NCBI GenBank assembly: GCA_900128585.1
Contig: LT642328.1
Location: forward strand, 1 to 22,661
Direction: 5' to 3'
DNA: 22,661 nucleotides
Source: Stramenopiles sp. TOSAG23-3
Taxonomy: Eukaryota; Sar
Shown: in pieces, positions 1 to 9,105 of the stretch
Position numbering within the stretch: the stretch's first letter is position 1
Layout of the letters: each line of letters opens with the position of its first letter
Notes under the pieces: generated by a model
What the model saw: the letters and a program-made list of their open reading frames with translations, nothing else
Told to the model about the DNA's origin: nothing
Databases searched by the model: none
Position numbers and translations under genes: made by a program

Positions 1-358
1 TCTCTTTATCCACGAGTTCTTCGTAGTCCAACAGCTTTTTACCATCTTTAAGCACCTTTCCACGAAATATCAGGGAAAACTTTTCGTCACTCTCCATTCC
101 TTCCTGGGTACGTATTGTATTCTTTATCTCCGTGACGTCGGCGTCTACAGTAACATTAAGTTCATATTCTGGAAAGTCGTCTTCAGCTGGATCTTCGTCC
201 TTTAGTAGCTGGGTCTTAATCCAAAATGTTACCTTCGCATCCAAATTCTTCCTAAAATTTTCCTCTATCGTCTCCACTTTTATTTGACTCTTAAAGCCAC
301 ACTCCCTCTGGTAAGGGTGCCAAGCTTCTCGCACCGTCATATCTTCAATATTCTCCAT
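1..358 (-). CDS. Ubiquitin-like domain protein, partial (C-terminus outside window)
   Basis: The minus strand is open from an ATG at 358-356 to the window edge, giving 119 residues with no stop; the C-terminus lies outside the window. Residues 64-119 read as the start of a ubiquitin-like beta-grasp: a first strand (YELNVTV), an acidic turn, a helix (EIKNTIRTQEG) and then the hallmark strand and turn LIFRGKVLKDGKKLLDY, which parallels the ubiquitin 'LIFAGKQLEDG-TLSDY' region. The first 60 residues are charged (one WHPYQRECGF stretch) and I do not recognise them. The partner or function cannot be told from this fragment; Ubl domains of this kind occur in ubiquitin-pathway adaptors, splicing factors and ciliary proteins. 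The gene is divergent from the IQ-motif gene at 1293, with a 0.93 kb AT-rich spacer between them. Confidence 0.7.
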   Translation of the reverse strand, partial: MENIEDMTVREAWHPYQRECGFKSQIKVETIEENFRKNLDAKVTFWIKTQLLKDEDPAEDDFPEYELNVTVDADVTEIKNTIRTQEGMESDEKFSLIFRGKVLKDGKKLLDYEELVDKE

Positions 359-1292
359 GACTATACCTATCGAACCAGAAAAGCTTAATATATAACAAAA
401 ACCTTCTCTATACAAACAAACAAACGAACAAACAACGTATCCGTGAGATTGTTACTTTTTCAACCTATTCTTTTAGAGACAATAAAAACATTAAATCAAT
501 TTGATCAATTCCTTTATTGTCCTTCTCCTTTGTCGTATTCTTCTGTGTCGTCACCCACCACCACCGACCTTCCTATTATTATAATAAAATATTATTCCTA
601 TACGGTATAGTATAGTACTTCACTAACTCAATAACAGTGTCAAGTAGGAGTGTGTGTAGCAACAGGCAACAGGCAGTAACATCAGAGGATTACCGTTACC
701 GAAGAAAAAACAATATTTCAATGCTGTGTTTATGTGTTTATGTTTCTGTGGTTTATTTCGTTGTACAATTCGTAGTTTTAGGGTTAGTAATTAGAATTTA
801 ACCTATTCAATTGAATAATATACTACGGAGGATATAATTATTGCTTACTTAAATTATATTTAGATAGTGAAATTGTATATTCTATACATATATATTATAT
901 CGTTCTTCTTCCTGTGTGCTTGTTCTACTGGAAAAACAGCGAAGAAAGAAGAAAGAAGAAGACGCCGAGCCCACACTGTTCCCTGCTCCCTCAATGCCTC
1001 CTAGCAGTTCTTTCCTTCTTCCTTCTTCTTCTCTTCTTCTTCTTCTTCTTCAACAACAAAAAAAAAAGAAAAAAGAAGAAGAAGAAAAAAAAAAGGAGAT
1101 AATAAATAACAATAATAGGATTGTTTTCGTATGTCTCCAGGAGTGAAACAGACATTGGTTTTTCGTTAAGGAAGAATAACTAGTTTTTGTGCATTCCGTG
1201 CAATTACAATTATTATTAATCTTTTGCGTTGCACAGTGTTCGTCTGTGACGGACGGGTGTTGCTCGGAATCTACGGTTTCCCGCAGTGAAGC
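359..1292. promoter_or_regulatory. Divergent AT-rich intergenic region with GAA/TTC tracts
   Basis: This stretch separates two divergently transcribed genes and should hold both promoters. It is strongly AT-rich, with a short CAAA-type run near 411-435, and carries purine/pyrimidine tracts at about 936-1098. No RNA gene or convincing ORF was found. The lysine- and serine-rich translations through 914-1146 are low-complexity artefacts of the tracts. Confidence 0.6.
936..1098. repeat. GAA - TTC - GAA simple-sequence tracts, inverted
   Basis: On the plus strand a GAA/GAAA run (about 938-962) is followed by a TTC run (about 1010-1051), a short A-rich loop and another GAA/GAAA run (about 1067-1095). 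The TTC and second GAA runs are mutually complementary, so they could fold into a hairpin. The long purine/pyrimidine character also permits triplex (H-DNA) structure. The tract lies about 200 bp upstream of the IQ-motif gene start. Confidence 0.85.
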
Positions 1293-3992
1293 ATGGCAGA
1301 GGGAGGGGAGGAGCAGGAGAAACTGCCCCCCGAAATTTTGGCAGAGTCAATTGCTGTATCTCAATTAAAATGTCGGGCGCGCATAAAGGTGATGAAACAC
1401 AAGATTGATATATATTGGTTCAAAGGGACATTGGAAAATCAATTGTGTGCATACAAAGATAGGGATCATTCGTACCCAAAGTCGGGGCACTCCCCGAGAG
1501 TGGAAACGTATAAATCGTTTCAGGGTAGAGAGGCAACAAAGGTCCAGTCTCTGTTTCGAAGCTACCGAAGCCGCCGGCGCTACGAACGCCTTACCGATTA
1601 TAAAAAACGGATAAGGCATTACTCAAAAGAACAATATGTACATAAACCAACACGATTGCTTATATTCTATAACGTAAAACCCTGCAAAATGTGGATTGGG
1701 TTGGAAGATGAGCCGTGGCACGTCTTCAAGAAAAATAAACGTAAGAGAAACCAAAAGGAGGAGGTTATCGTGAGGCGATCGTGTGTTATTTGCGCTGCCG
1801 TCGTCATCCAAGGGGCATTCCGGCGATTTTTGATGGAGCTAAATTTAGAACGGGAAAGACAAAAAATACTTCATGGGCACACGACTTCAGCAAATGAAGC
1901 AGACACAGGCAGGAACGAACTCCAGATCCATAGTATCGAACTGCTTCGGGCAAAGTTAGACCTGAATAGAAATAGTATACTTATTCGCGAGCAGGTGCTG
2001 AGGGACTTGAAAGCTAGTATCCCGGCAGGAGAGAAGCCAACGAAAGAACAAGGGCGGCGATCATCTGCTCTAAAAGCATGTATAAGACAGAGAAAAAGAG
2101 ACCAGATGGCGTTGGATAAGAGGTGTATCAACTTGCTCGGACTCAAACCAAGAGATGGTCACGTCCTGACAACCCCGCCGCTTAGACCGTCGTTGATGCG
2201 AAAAGGCGCAGCCACCCTTCTCCAGGGGCGGATTCGCATATTTCTCGCAAAACAAAGAAGCATTGAGCGTCGCTGGAAGCGTTCGCAAAGGCTGAAAAAA
2301 AAACATACTTTACGTATGAAAATTCAAATGGAACACAGGAGAGTCTACTGGACGCGTGTAAATGGAGATTTAAGGAGGCGACGCTTCGAGGGAGCTAGGT
2401 GTATACAAAATGCATGGAGATGCATGAAATCCAGGAAAGAATTGCTTAGACGAAAACAGACAATTCGCCGCAGATTCCTGCAGCGATGGTGGCGAGGGTG
2501 TTTGGCACGCCACACTGTCATATGGAATGCGCGAAAAGAGCGAGAAAGGAATAGGTTTCGCCACAGAGTGCTCTTTCGCCTATCTCACCAATCCGCAGTA
2601 TGGGCCATCAACGGGTGGAGGGAGTACATGCGGCAGGAACAACTGTGGAGATCACGGCTTTACCTAGCGAGGGAGATTGCTGAGTCCAAATGGAACAATC
2701 ATTGTGCAGCTCGTATACAGCGACAGTTTCGCATATTTCTAAGCCGGCGTGATTTTGTTGTCAACGAAATGTTGCCCACTTTACACCCACGGCTTAGAAA
2801 CTTGGTCATGGGGTTGCTAAAAACTAGAGATTGGCACACTTTCGTCGGAGAAGTGCTTAGGGACAGCAAGACGCGCAACAACCCAGAGCCAAGACTTGTG
2901 CTCGACGCGGAGAGATTGGGATTTCCTTTGCCCTTGATGAATGTAGACGAAAACACTGAGTTAATCCACAGAAGCGTCGATCGCTGGCTAGGTTGGCGGC
3001 CAAACCCGTTGCCAGGCAGCAGTCTTCCAACGTGCATGCATTATATGGTCAAAAAATTAAATGAGCAATACTATCATTACGTCACACTTACGAATGCAAG
3101 CTGCGATATCGTTCAGAGGGTTCAAGAAGAGGCTATGATTGCCCAACTGACCAAGCTACTTCTATCAGATACCTACGATTTCCCTAAAAAACGATGGGAT
3201 AATATGGGACAGGCAAAGCGGAGGGTTGCAATGAGCTCATTTACAGTGAAGAAGGATAGTGCAGCGTTTTCTTACTTGCGATGGTTCCTCGATGGAGAGG
3301 ATTTGTGTGGCCACTGCGGTGCCCTTCTTTCGTGGAACGACAAAGGAAAATGTACCGTATGCAGCAAGCATAGATATGAAATGGAAACGGCGAGTGTTGC
3401 ATCACGCACAAAGAAGTTCAGATTAGGCACCCGTTCAATCAAACGGCAAAGACTTGCAGGATTACATGAGGTAAAAGAGCCTGTTTATGACTTCTTGTGC
3501 CATGCAGCATTTTGTGTTTACGCTCCAGCAGGATCTTGGAAGCGGCTGATGCCGAAAACAAAAGCCTGGGAAGACAGTCGCTCAATGGTAGAGGGCATGA
3601 TCAAACAGCTAAATAGGCAAAATATTCATACCATTGGGTCTCTTTGGCTATCGGTTATTAGTGGCGAGTTTCAGACGTTGGGTTTTGAACGCGAAATTTC
3701 TGCCAAAATCATTCGCCTACTGAAGATGTTACATGTCGAAATTATGACTTGGCTACAGACGGGAAATGCACCCACTGGAAGTGTCATTTACGAGGACTAT
3801 GACTCGACATTTTTGCCTGAAATACCGTCACGACTTTCTTTGTTGCCATCATTAGAAGGCAGTGCAAGCATCAACCAGCACGAAGCAACGCAGACTTGGA
3901 GTCCTGGGAAGAGGTCCCGCCCAACTACTAGCCATATTGTTGATTTTAGCTCCCACAGGCTGAGCCGGAACAACGTGCCACATTCAAGGTAA
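1293..3992 (+). CDS. Multi-IQ-motif (calmodulin-binding) protein with a CxxC zinc-ribbon-like motif
   Basis: This is an 899-residue single-exon gene starting at the first in-frame ATG and ending at TAA. At least five IQ-like segments are visible: residues 79-100 (KVQSLFRSYRSRRRYERL), 167-188 (VVIQGAFRRFLMEL), 304-326 (AATLLQGRIRIFLAKQRS), 366-386 (ARCIQNAWRCMKSRKELL) and 470-488 (CAARIQRQFRIFLSRRDF). A related WWRGCLARH segment lies near 400. IQ motifs bind calmodulin or centrin/EF-hand light chains without needing calcium. Residues 190-460 are very basic and probably helical. The C-terminal 400 residues are more globular and contain C672-x2-C675-x11-C687-x2-C690, a possible small zinc ribbon. 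No motor, kinase or other enzyme domain was recognised. Multi-IQ proteins without motors are often axonemal or centrosomal, so a cytoskeletal role is plausible but inferred. It converges on the JmjC gene across a 143 bp gap. Confidence 0.85.
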   Translation: MAEGGEEQEKLPPEILAESIAVSQLKCRARIKVMKHKIDIYWFKGTLENQLCAYKDRDHSYPKSGHSPRVETYKSFQGREATKVQSLFRSYRSRRRYERLTDYKKRIRHYSKEQYVHKPTRLLIFYNVKPCKMWIGLEDEPWHVFKKNKRKRNQKEEVIVRRSCVICAAVVIQGAFRRFLMELNLERERQKILHGHTTSANEADTGRNELQIHSIELLRAKLDLNRNSILIREQVLRDLKASIPAGEKPTKEQGRRSSALKACIRQRKRDQMALDKRCINLLGLKPRDGHVLTTPPLRPSLMRKGAATLLQGRIRIFLAKQRSIERRWKRSQRLKKKHTLRMKIQMEHRRVYWTRVNGDLRRRRFEGARCIQNAWRCMKSRKELLRRKQTIRRRFLQRWWRGCLARHTVIWNARKERERNRFRHRVLFRLSHQSAVWAINGWREYMRQEQLWRSRLYLAREIAESKWNNHCAARIQRQFRIFLSRRDFVVNEMLPTLHPRLRNLVMGLLKTRDWHTFVGEVLRDSKTRNNPEPRLVLDAERLGFPLPLMNVDENTELIHRSVDRWLGWRPNPLPGSSLPTCMHYMVKKLNEQYYHYVTLTNASCDIVQRVQEEAMIAQLTKLLLSDTYDFPKKRWDNMGQAKRRVAMSSFTVKKDSAAFSYLRWFLDGEDLCGHCGALLSWNDKGKCTVCSKHRYEMETASVASRTKKFRLGTRSIKRQRLAGLHEVKEPVYDFLCHAAFCVYAPAGSWKRLMPKTKAWEDSRSMVEGMIKQLNRQNIHTIGSLWLSVISGEFQTLGFEREISAKIIRLLKMLHVEIMTWLQTGNAPTGSVIYEDYDSTFLPEIPSRLSLLPSLEGSASINQHEATQTWSPGKRSRPTTSHIVDFSSHRLSRNNVPHSR

Positions 3993-4135
3993 ATGTATTC
4001 AGGAGGAACTGTAAATAGATAATCTTATTTATAATTGAAAAAGAGGTACGAAGTATAATCACCATAGTTAAACATTTTGTTTGGGAATATTTCTTCTAGT
4101 TTCGATTTTTATTATCTTATAAACTCGTCTAAGTT

Positions 4136-5734
4136 TTACCCCAAAAGGTCGCGAATAGCTTTCATTGCCCGCTCGTCTACACCCATTTGCCTCAACTGGT
4201 TGTAGTCAGGATTGATACCTCCTTCGGAATCTACTGTTTCGACCTTCTTTTTAACCCACGATGGCACAGTCGCACCCCCACCCCCCACCCCCGGAGGAGG
4301 TTTGCCCGCACTGGATTCGGCAAGACACTTTTGGGAAAATCGCCTTCGCATAGACCGTAAGAACATGATTAACGTTGGGACAAATCCTTTGGGCTTAAAG
4401 TTTTCTAAAAATGCGGCTTTACAATGCTTTCTAACGTAAAATTCTCTGCGTTTTGCTTCTTCCAACGGTACATTTCTTTTCGTCAGTATTCTTTTGATAA
4501 ACCCTTTCAAGAGCTTCGAACACGCCGATGCCAGGAGTTGGACCAAAATGCTGTACTGTGTTCGGAGACCCTGGAATGCTTCCGACGTTTCATCTATCCG
4601 ATGTTCTGTCTGCAAACCGAACTTTTCTATTGGAAAATGCTCTCGCAAGTATCGCGAAACTGGTTTGTTTGACTGGATTGTTATAATCAAGGTGACCTCT
4701 AAGACGTTCACCCACGCCCAGCTTTGGTTGCCTGCAAACAAAAACGGGACCAAGGGGGGATACGACAGCCTCCGCGAATCGCACTCTTCGCCGTCTATGA
4801 ATGAGGTCTTCTCGCTGCTTGCGCATGACACGGTGTACACTTTCCCTTTGTTGACGTGCATGCGCAGTGTTTCCTGTAGCACGCTCAACCATCGTGACTT
4901 TAATACATCAATACCTACAGACAAATGCATGGATGGATCACCCCCGACATCTGGATGCCCCTTGCATGCCATCGTGTGTGGAGCATGCAACGTACCACGG
5001 GGTAAGTACAACATGTCTCCTGCTCGCAAGCCCACCATTCTGCATTTTAACCCCTCTGGGTTTTGATACGGGTCGTTCGTGTAATGCTTTGCGTCGACAG
5101 GCAGTTGGTCTTCAAAGGGCTGCTCACATATTTTCCAACATTTCGACCCTATGGTTTGCACAATCACCAAATCATGCCCGTCGTGGTGCAACAAAAATCC
5201 GGTAGCGTTTGCAGGAGAATAGTACAAGTTAATGCCGGCATTGTGGCCAAAAGCGTTGTAAATAGTACACGACGTTTTGTGCAGTCGGTCACTGACCTTA
5301 TTGGCATGTTGTATCATCATCGTGTGGCCTTCATCGAAATGCTTCTCTGCCAGTTCAACTGTTGTCGCCGACGACCCGGGATCATTTTGATCGAATTCAC
5401 CGTCAACAAATACCTCTGTGTCGTGAAAAACGAACTTGACGTTATCAAGAGGTTTCAGTGACCGCGTCTTGATAACCTCAACCAAGTGTTCGTAATTGAA
5501 CAGACTAGTTCTTCTCTCCACAACTTTTGAGCTGGAGTCCTCTCTTTTAAAATGAAGAACGTTCTTCCCAAAAGCATTGCTATGAAAATCTTCTATCGAG
5601 ACTGGATCCATGATATCACTAATATTTTCCAAAGAGAACTTTGCAGAACAAAAAGAAACGAACCAAACCGCAACGCATACAAGCCCCCCTACCGGCAGCC
5701 GCTTCCTCGCTGCACACTTCAGGAACAGTTCCAT
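4136..5734 (-). CDS. JmjC-domain (cupin) 2-oxoglutarate/Fe(II) oxygenase, NO66/MINA53-like, with signal peptide
   Basis: The frame is open up to a TTG at 5743, but the first ATG is at 5734, giving 532 residues and a TAA stop. Residues 1-31 form a classic signal peptide or membrane anchor: a basic stretch (KRLPVGG), a hydrophobic core (LVCVAVWFVSFCSA), then a polar sequence. The JmjC core has the iron-binding HxD as H183/D185 (HHDGHDLVIVQTIG, beside W200) and the distal histidine H250 in GDMLYLPRGTLHAPH. This closely follows the ribosomal-oxygenase (NO66/MINA53, ROX) pattern HxD...LYxPRGxxH. These enzymes hydroxylate a histidine in ribosomal proteins; some have been proposed as histone demethylases. 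Residues 300-480 are probably the helical or winged-helix C-terminal region, and a Gly/Pro-rich linker near 480 precedes a short helical tail. Nuclear or ribosomal action conflicts with a secretory signal, so the substrate here is unknown. The iron ligands are intact, so activity is expected. Confidence 0.85.
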   Translation of the reverse strand: MELFLKCAARKRLPVGGLVCVAVWFVSFCSAKFSLENISDIMDPVSIEDFHSNAFGKNVLHFKREDSSSKVVERRTSLFNYEHLVEVIKTRSLKPLDNVKFVFHDTEVFVDGEFDQNDPGSSATTVELAEKHFDEGHTMMIQHANKVSDRLHKTSCTIYNAFGHNAGINLYYSPANATGFLLHHDGHDLVIVQTIGSKCWKICEQPFEDQLPVDAKHYTNDPYQNPEGLKCRMVGLRAGDMLYLPRGTLHAPHTMACKGHPDVGGDPSMHLSVGIDVLKSRWLSVLQETLRMHVNKGKVYTVSCASSEKTSFIDGEECDSRRLSYPPLVPFLFAGNQSWAWVNVLEVTLIITIQSNKPVSRYLREHFPIEKFGLQTEHRIDETSEAFQGLRTQYSILVQLLASACSKLLKGFIKRILTKRNVPLEEAKRREFYVRKHCKAAFLENFKPKGFVPTLIMFLRSMRRRFSQKCLAESSAGKPPPGVGGGGATVPSWVKKKVETVDSEGGINPDYNQLRQMGVDERAMKAIRDLLG

Positions 5735-5909
5735 TCTTCTCAAATACCGTTCGGTAGAAAATGTTTCTGGGTCTTTCCTGGGTTCTTTCGTAAAATTCCA
5801 ATTCCTTGGGTTTGGTTGCGAGTTTCATACTTTTATAATCTGACATGCTTCGGCGATGATTTTTGCTCTTCAACCCAAGAGAAACGGAGAACAACAACAA
5901 GAGAAGCAT
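5619..5909 (-). promoter_or_regulatory. Possible overlapping upstream ORF in the JmjC gene leader
   Basis: An ATG at 5909 opens a 96-codon frame that runs across the JmjC start (5734) in a different frame and stops inside that gene. An internal ATG near 5850 starts the more natural-looking part (MSDYKSMKLATKPKELEFYE). If the transcript begins upstream of 5909 this would act as an overlapping uORF and lower translation of the JmjC protein. The part overlapping the gene is probably just its shadow. Without a mapped transcript start this stays tentative. Confidence 0.2.
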
Positions 5910-6110
5910 CGTCGTGTATATAATAATTTATAATAATAATAAAGAAGAAGAATGAAGGAGAAGAAGAAGTAGATAGAAGAAGAAGAAGAAGCAGAAGAAG
6001 AAGAAGAAGAGGAAGAAAGAAGAAGAAGAAGAAGAAGAAGAAGAAGAAGAAGAAGAAAGAAGAAGAAGAAGAAGAGGAAGAAAGAAGAAGAAGAAGAAGA
6101 AGAAGAAGAA

Positions 6111-6142
<32 letters not shown>

Positions 6143-6815
6143 AAGAAAAAAGAAAGAAAATGATTTTTTTTTTCTGAGGAGTTCTTTTTACAACGTAGTT
6201 GATTATGTGTATAATTCATATACGTAAATATATGTAGTATTATTACAGTAAATTAATATATAAATCAAATATTTAATAGGTACATAATTTACAATACAAT
6301 ATTATATACTAATAATACAACAGGTTCACACCATCTGTACTTTTTTAGCGCGGTCCTTTTCTAGAAAAGATATTTTATGTATATTAAGTACATATTTACA
6401 TATTATAAAATATCCATATTTTTCATTTTAATTATATACAATTAATGGAAGAAAATGATAAATACAAACTATTTATTAATTATACCTTAATTTTGTTTTT
6501 TGAATTTATTAAAAAAAACGAAAAAAGAAAAATTTCTTCTTCTTTGTTGTTGTTGTTGTTTTTTATTATTATTATTACTTCTTCTTCTTTGCGCCAAGAA
6601 GGAAGAAGTTCCCTCCTTCCCGCCACTGCCGTGTGGGCTTGATCGGTCCACCAGTTAAAGATTACAAAGAAAAGTTTAGAGTTCACTGTCGACACATGGG
6701 GATTTATGATATAAAAGGAAGCTACGAACAAATCATTTTATAGCGCAAGATTACGAAAGATTTGCGATAGAACCAGAAGACGAAATAACCCTTTGCAAGT
6801 AAACTGTAATACAAA
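5735..6815. promoter_or_regulatory. Divergent AT-rich spacer between JmjC and CTP synthase genes
   Basis: This 1.08 kb holds both promoters. It contains the long GAA tract (about 5940-6160), very AT-rich DNA at 6200-6480, and a second mixed repeat (about 6535-6605) of TTC, TTG and ATT triplets. A small less AT-rich patch at about 6321-6370 was examined for a tRNA or snRNA and none was recognised. No convincing ORF is present. Confidence 0.6.
5940..6160. repeat. (GAA)n microsatellite, interrupted by GAAA and GAGG
   Basis: About 220 bp on the plus strand is almost purely purine, built from GAA triplets in runs up to about 15 units, broken by GAAA steps and GAGGAA interruptions. It lies 0.2 kb upstream of the JmjC start and about 0.65 kb upstream of CTP synthase. 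Such homopurine tracts can form triplex DNA and exclude nucleosomes. Confidence 0.95.
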
Positions 6816-8606
6816 ATGAGCTCCATCGCAAGTGCAGGGACTGCAGCTAGTACACCTCCCCCGTCACCACGTGCCAAAGTAAAGGCAATTAAAAAAAAAA
6901 TGAAATATGTGATTGTCACCGGTGGTGTTGTCAGTGGGTTAGGAAAAGGCATTACCATCAGCAGCGTGGGGGTCATTCTGAAGCGATGCGGGTTTCGCGT
7001 CACGAGTATTAAAATTGACCCTTATTTGAACACAGACGCAGGTACCATGAGCCCGTTCGAGCACGGTGAGTGCTACGTTTTGGACGACGGGGGGGAAGCT
7101 GACTTGGACCTTGGAAATTACGAACGGTTTCTCGGCGTCCGACTCACACGGGACCACAACATCACAACAGGCAAAGCCTACCAACAGGTCATTCAAAGAG
7201 AAAGGCGGGGCGATTATCTGGGAAAGACGGTGCAAGTCGTACCACACGTAACCAACGGCATTCAAGACTGGATTGAACGTGTTGCTTACATCCCTGTGGA
7301 CGGTAAGGTGGGGCCACCTGACGTTTGCTTGATTGAAGTCGGCGGTACAGTAGGCGACATCGAAAGCATGATATTTTTGGAGGCGCTGCGCCAGTTTCAA
7401 TTTCGTGTCGGGAGAGAAAACTGTTGCTTCTTACACGTCAGTTTGGTCCCAGTATTGGGGAGTGTTGGGGAGCAGAAAACGAAGCCGACGCAACACAGCA
7501 TCCGCGAGTTGCGAAGCGTCGGCCTTTCACCGGACGTGATTGTCTGCCGCAGCAGCCAAAAGCTAGAACGCTCGACGGCGGAGAAGATCTCCTTATTTTG
7601 CCACGTCCCACCCGATCACGTTTTGTCTGTGCACGATGTATCAAACATTTACCACGTTGCTTTGATTCTATGCGAACAAGGGCTACCTGACATTTTGGCG
7701 AACAAGTTGCATACCACACCGGCTATCATGCCCCCTGACATGGCATCTTGGGAAGACATGGCAACGACTGTGGACAATTTGGGCGGTGACGTTCATATTG
7801 CATTAGTGGGGAAGTACACCAATTTGCAAGATTCGTACCTTAGCGTTTTGAAAGCGCTGAAGCATGGGGGTTTTGCTTGTCGAAGAAAAGTGATCGTAGA
7901 CTGGGTCGAGGCGTCACACCTTGAATTACAGGACGAAGAAGGGGAAAGGGCATGGGGCTTCATCAAAAATGCGGATGGTATTTTGGTGCCAGGCGGGTTC
8001 GGCGATCGCGGAGTCGAAGGGAAAATGAAAGCGATTAACTATGCGAGAGAAAACAAAGTACCATACTTGGGGATTTGCTTGGGAATGCAGCTAGCCGTAG
8101 TTGAGTATGCACGCAACGTGTTGAATCTACAAGGTGCGACGAGCACAGAATTCAACGAGCATCCAGAGCACGATTTGATTATCTTCATGCCGGAAATCAG
8201 CACGTCCCACATGGGTGGGACAATGCGGTTGGGGTCCCGCCAGACTATTTTTCGTGAATACGAGGGGCACCAATCGATCGCTGCGGCCATCTACGAGAAC
8301 GCCGAAGGGGTATACGAAAGGCACCGCCATCGGTACGAGGTAAATCCCGATTATGTCCCGCAGTTAGAGGAAGCTGGGTTAATGTTCACGGGCGTCGACG
8401 ACAAGGGCCAGCGTATGGAAATTATTGAGCTGTCAAGAGAAGACCACCCTTTCTATTTGGCGTGCCAATTCCACCCAGAGTTCAAAACGAGGCCTCAAAG
8501 CCCGTCGCCGCCATTTGCCGCGTTTGTACTCGCTGCTGCAGGACTTTGGGAACAGAACAAATTCCAAAGTTCTTTCGGCCGAGCTAGTCCCCGAACGGTT
8601 CAGTAG
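6816..8606 (+). CDS. CTPS: CTP synthase (glutamine-hydrolysing)
   Basis: The gene encodes 596 residues in one exon and ends at TAG. CTP synthase aminates UTP to CTP using ATP and glutamine, the last committed step of pyrimidine nucleotide synthesis, in the cytosol. The ammonia-ligase domain begins at residue 29 ([16 protein letters not shown], the P-loop-like nucleotide site), followed by [31 protein letters not shown] and the family-typical [25 protein letters not shown] and HVSLVP. The class-I glutamine amidotransferase domain has the oxyanion segment [10 protein letters not shown], nucleophile C421 in LGICLGMQ, and the H553/E555 pair in QFHPEF. Everything needed for catalysis is present. 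Residues 1-28 are an Ala/Ser/Pro/Lys extension absent from the usual family start. A second ATG at 6900 corresponds exactly to the canonical N-terminus and follows a run of ten A, so both starts could be used. Confidence 0.98.
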   Translation: MSSIASAGTAASTPPPSPRAKVKAIKKKMKYVIVTGGVVSGLGKGITISSVGVILKRCGFRVTSIKIDPYLNTDAGTMSPFEHGECYVLDDGGEADLDLGNYERFLGVRLTRDHNITTGKAYQQVIQRERRGDYLGKTVQVVPHVTNGIQDWIERVAYIPVDGKVGPPDVCLIEVGGTVGDIESMIFLEALRQFQFRVGRENCCFLHVSLVPVLGSVGEQKTKPTQHSIRELRSVGLSPDVIVCRSSQKLERSTAEKISLFCHVPPDHVLSVHDVSNIYHVALILCEQGLPDILANKLHTTPAIMPPDMASWEDMATTVDNLGGDVHIALVGKYTNLQDSYLSVLKALKHGGFACRRKVIVDWVEASHLELQDEEGERAWGFIKNADGILVPGGFGDRGVEGKMKAINYARENKVPYLGICLGMQLAVVEYARNVLNLQGATSTEFNEHPEHDLIIFMPEISTSHMGGTMRLGSRQTIFREYEGHQSIAAAIYENAEGVYERHRHRYEVNPDYVPQLEEAGLMFTGVDDKGQRMEIIELSREDHPFYLACQFHPEFKTRPQSPSPPFAAFVLAAAGLWEQNKFQSSFGRASPRTVQ

Positions 8607-8728
8607 TCGACTGCAGCCCCGGGGTGTGCTTCGTGCGGAAAAAGCACTTTTGTTCTCTCTCTAAAATAGAAATCGGTTCTGGGCGAGAACAAACTAAAAT
8701 CTTTAAAAATGATTCTCCACTATATTTA

Positions 8729-9016
8729 ATGTCGTGTAACATTTTAAATACCGTGTACGTTAAACCATTATCTATTGCAATTTACTAACATGGTGATAAC
8801 GTGGAGACTGATTCACATAGTAACTCTGATGAGTTTGAAGAAGTGATTTACTCGCAGGAGTCTCCAAAACGTGGAAAAACTTTCAGGGACTTTGAATGGG
8901 ACGAGGTTCGCCTCTATATAAGTTCATTGGAACATAACAATCCCTTGACAAACAACGAAAGAATAATAATGGCGGGCATAACGATAGAAAGTGAGTCTGA
9001 AGGCATACTAATATAA
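8729..9016 (+). CDS. Possible small two-exon gene, acidic protein of unknown function
   Basis: The downstream frame is open from 8789 to a TAA after 9016 (the segment from GTG 8801 is 71 codons) and contains a natural-looking sequence (EEVIYSQESPKRGKTFRDFEWDEVRLYISSLE) rich in acidic residues. It has no in-frame ATG near its 5' end. A perfect TACTAAC (8783-8789), the branch-point consensus of yeast-type introns, sits just upstream, with a candidate 3' AG at 8805-8806. An ATG at 8729 followed by GT at 8753 would join in frame to 8807 and remove an intron of about 54 bases. That 5' site (GTGTACGT) is weak. The alternative is a chance ORF or decayed gene in the convergent spacer between CTP synthase and Sed5. 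I do not recognise the product. Confidence 0.3.
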
Positions 9017-9105
9017 TATTTGTTTTACTAACATACGTGTTCATTGGATATTACAAATTTTACATAAATTTACACCTATATAATAATTTGTTTTTTTTAC
9101 AAATT

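Noticed and set aside
914-1146. Two overlapping plus-strand open frames rich in Ser/Leu and Lys
   Set aside because: They are translations of the TTC/GAA simple repeats, with no non-repetitive core; not genes.
4494-5461. Long plus-strand open frames opposite the JmjC gene
   Set aside because: They are antisense shadows of a gene with conserved catalytic residues.
5833-6219. Minus-strand open frame with long Leu, Ser and Phe runs
   Set aside because: It is the GAA microsatellite read in other frames, not a membrane protein.
6300-6370. Patch with GGTTCACACC that recalls a tRNA T-arm
   Set aside because: No matching acceptor, D or anticodon stems could be drawn around it.
6445-6642. 65-codon frame upstream of CTP synthase
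   Set aside because: It is built from AT-rich DNA and triplet repeats and ends within the leader; no recognisable sequence.
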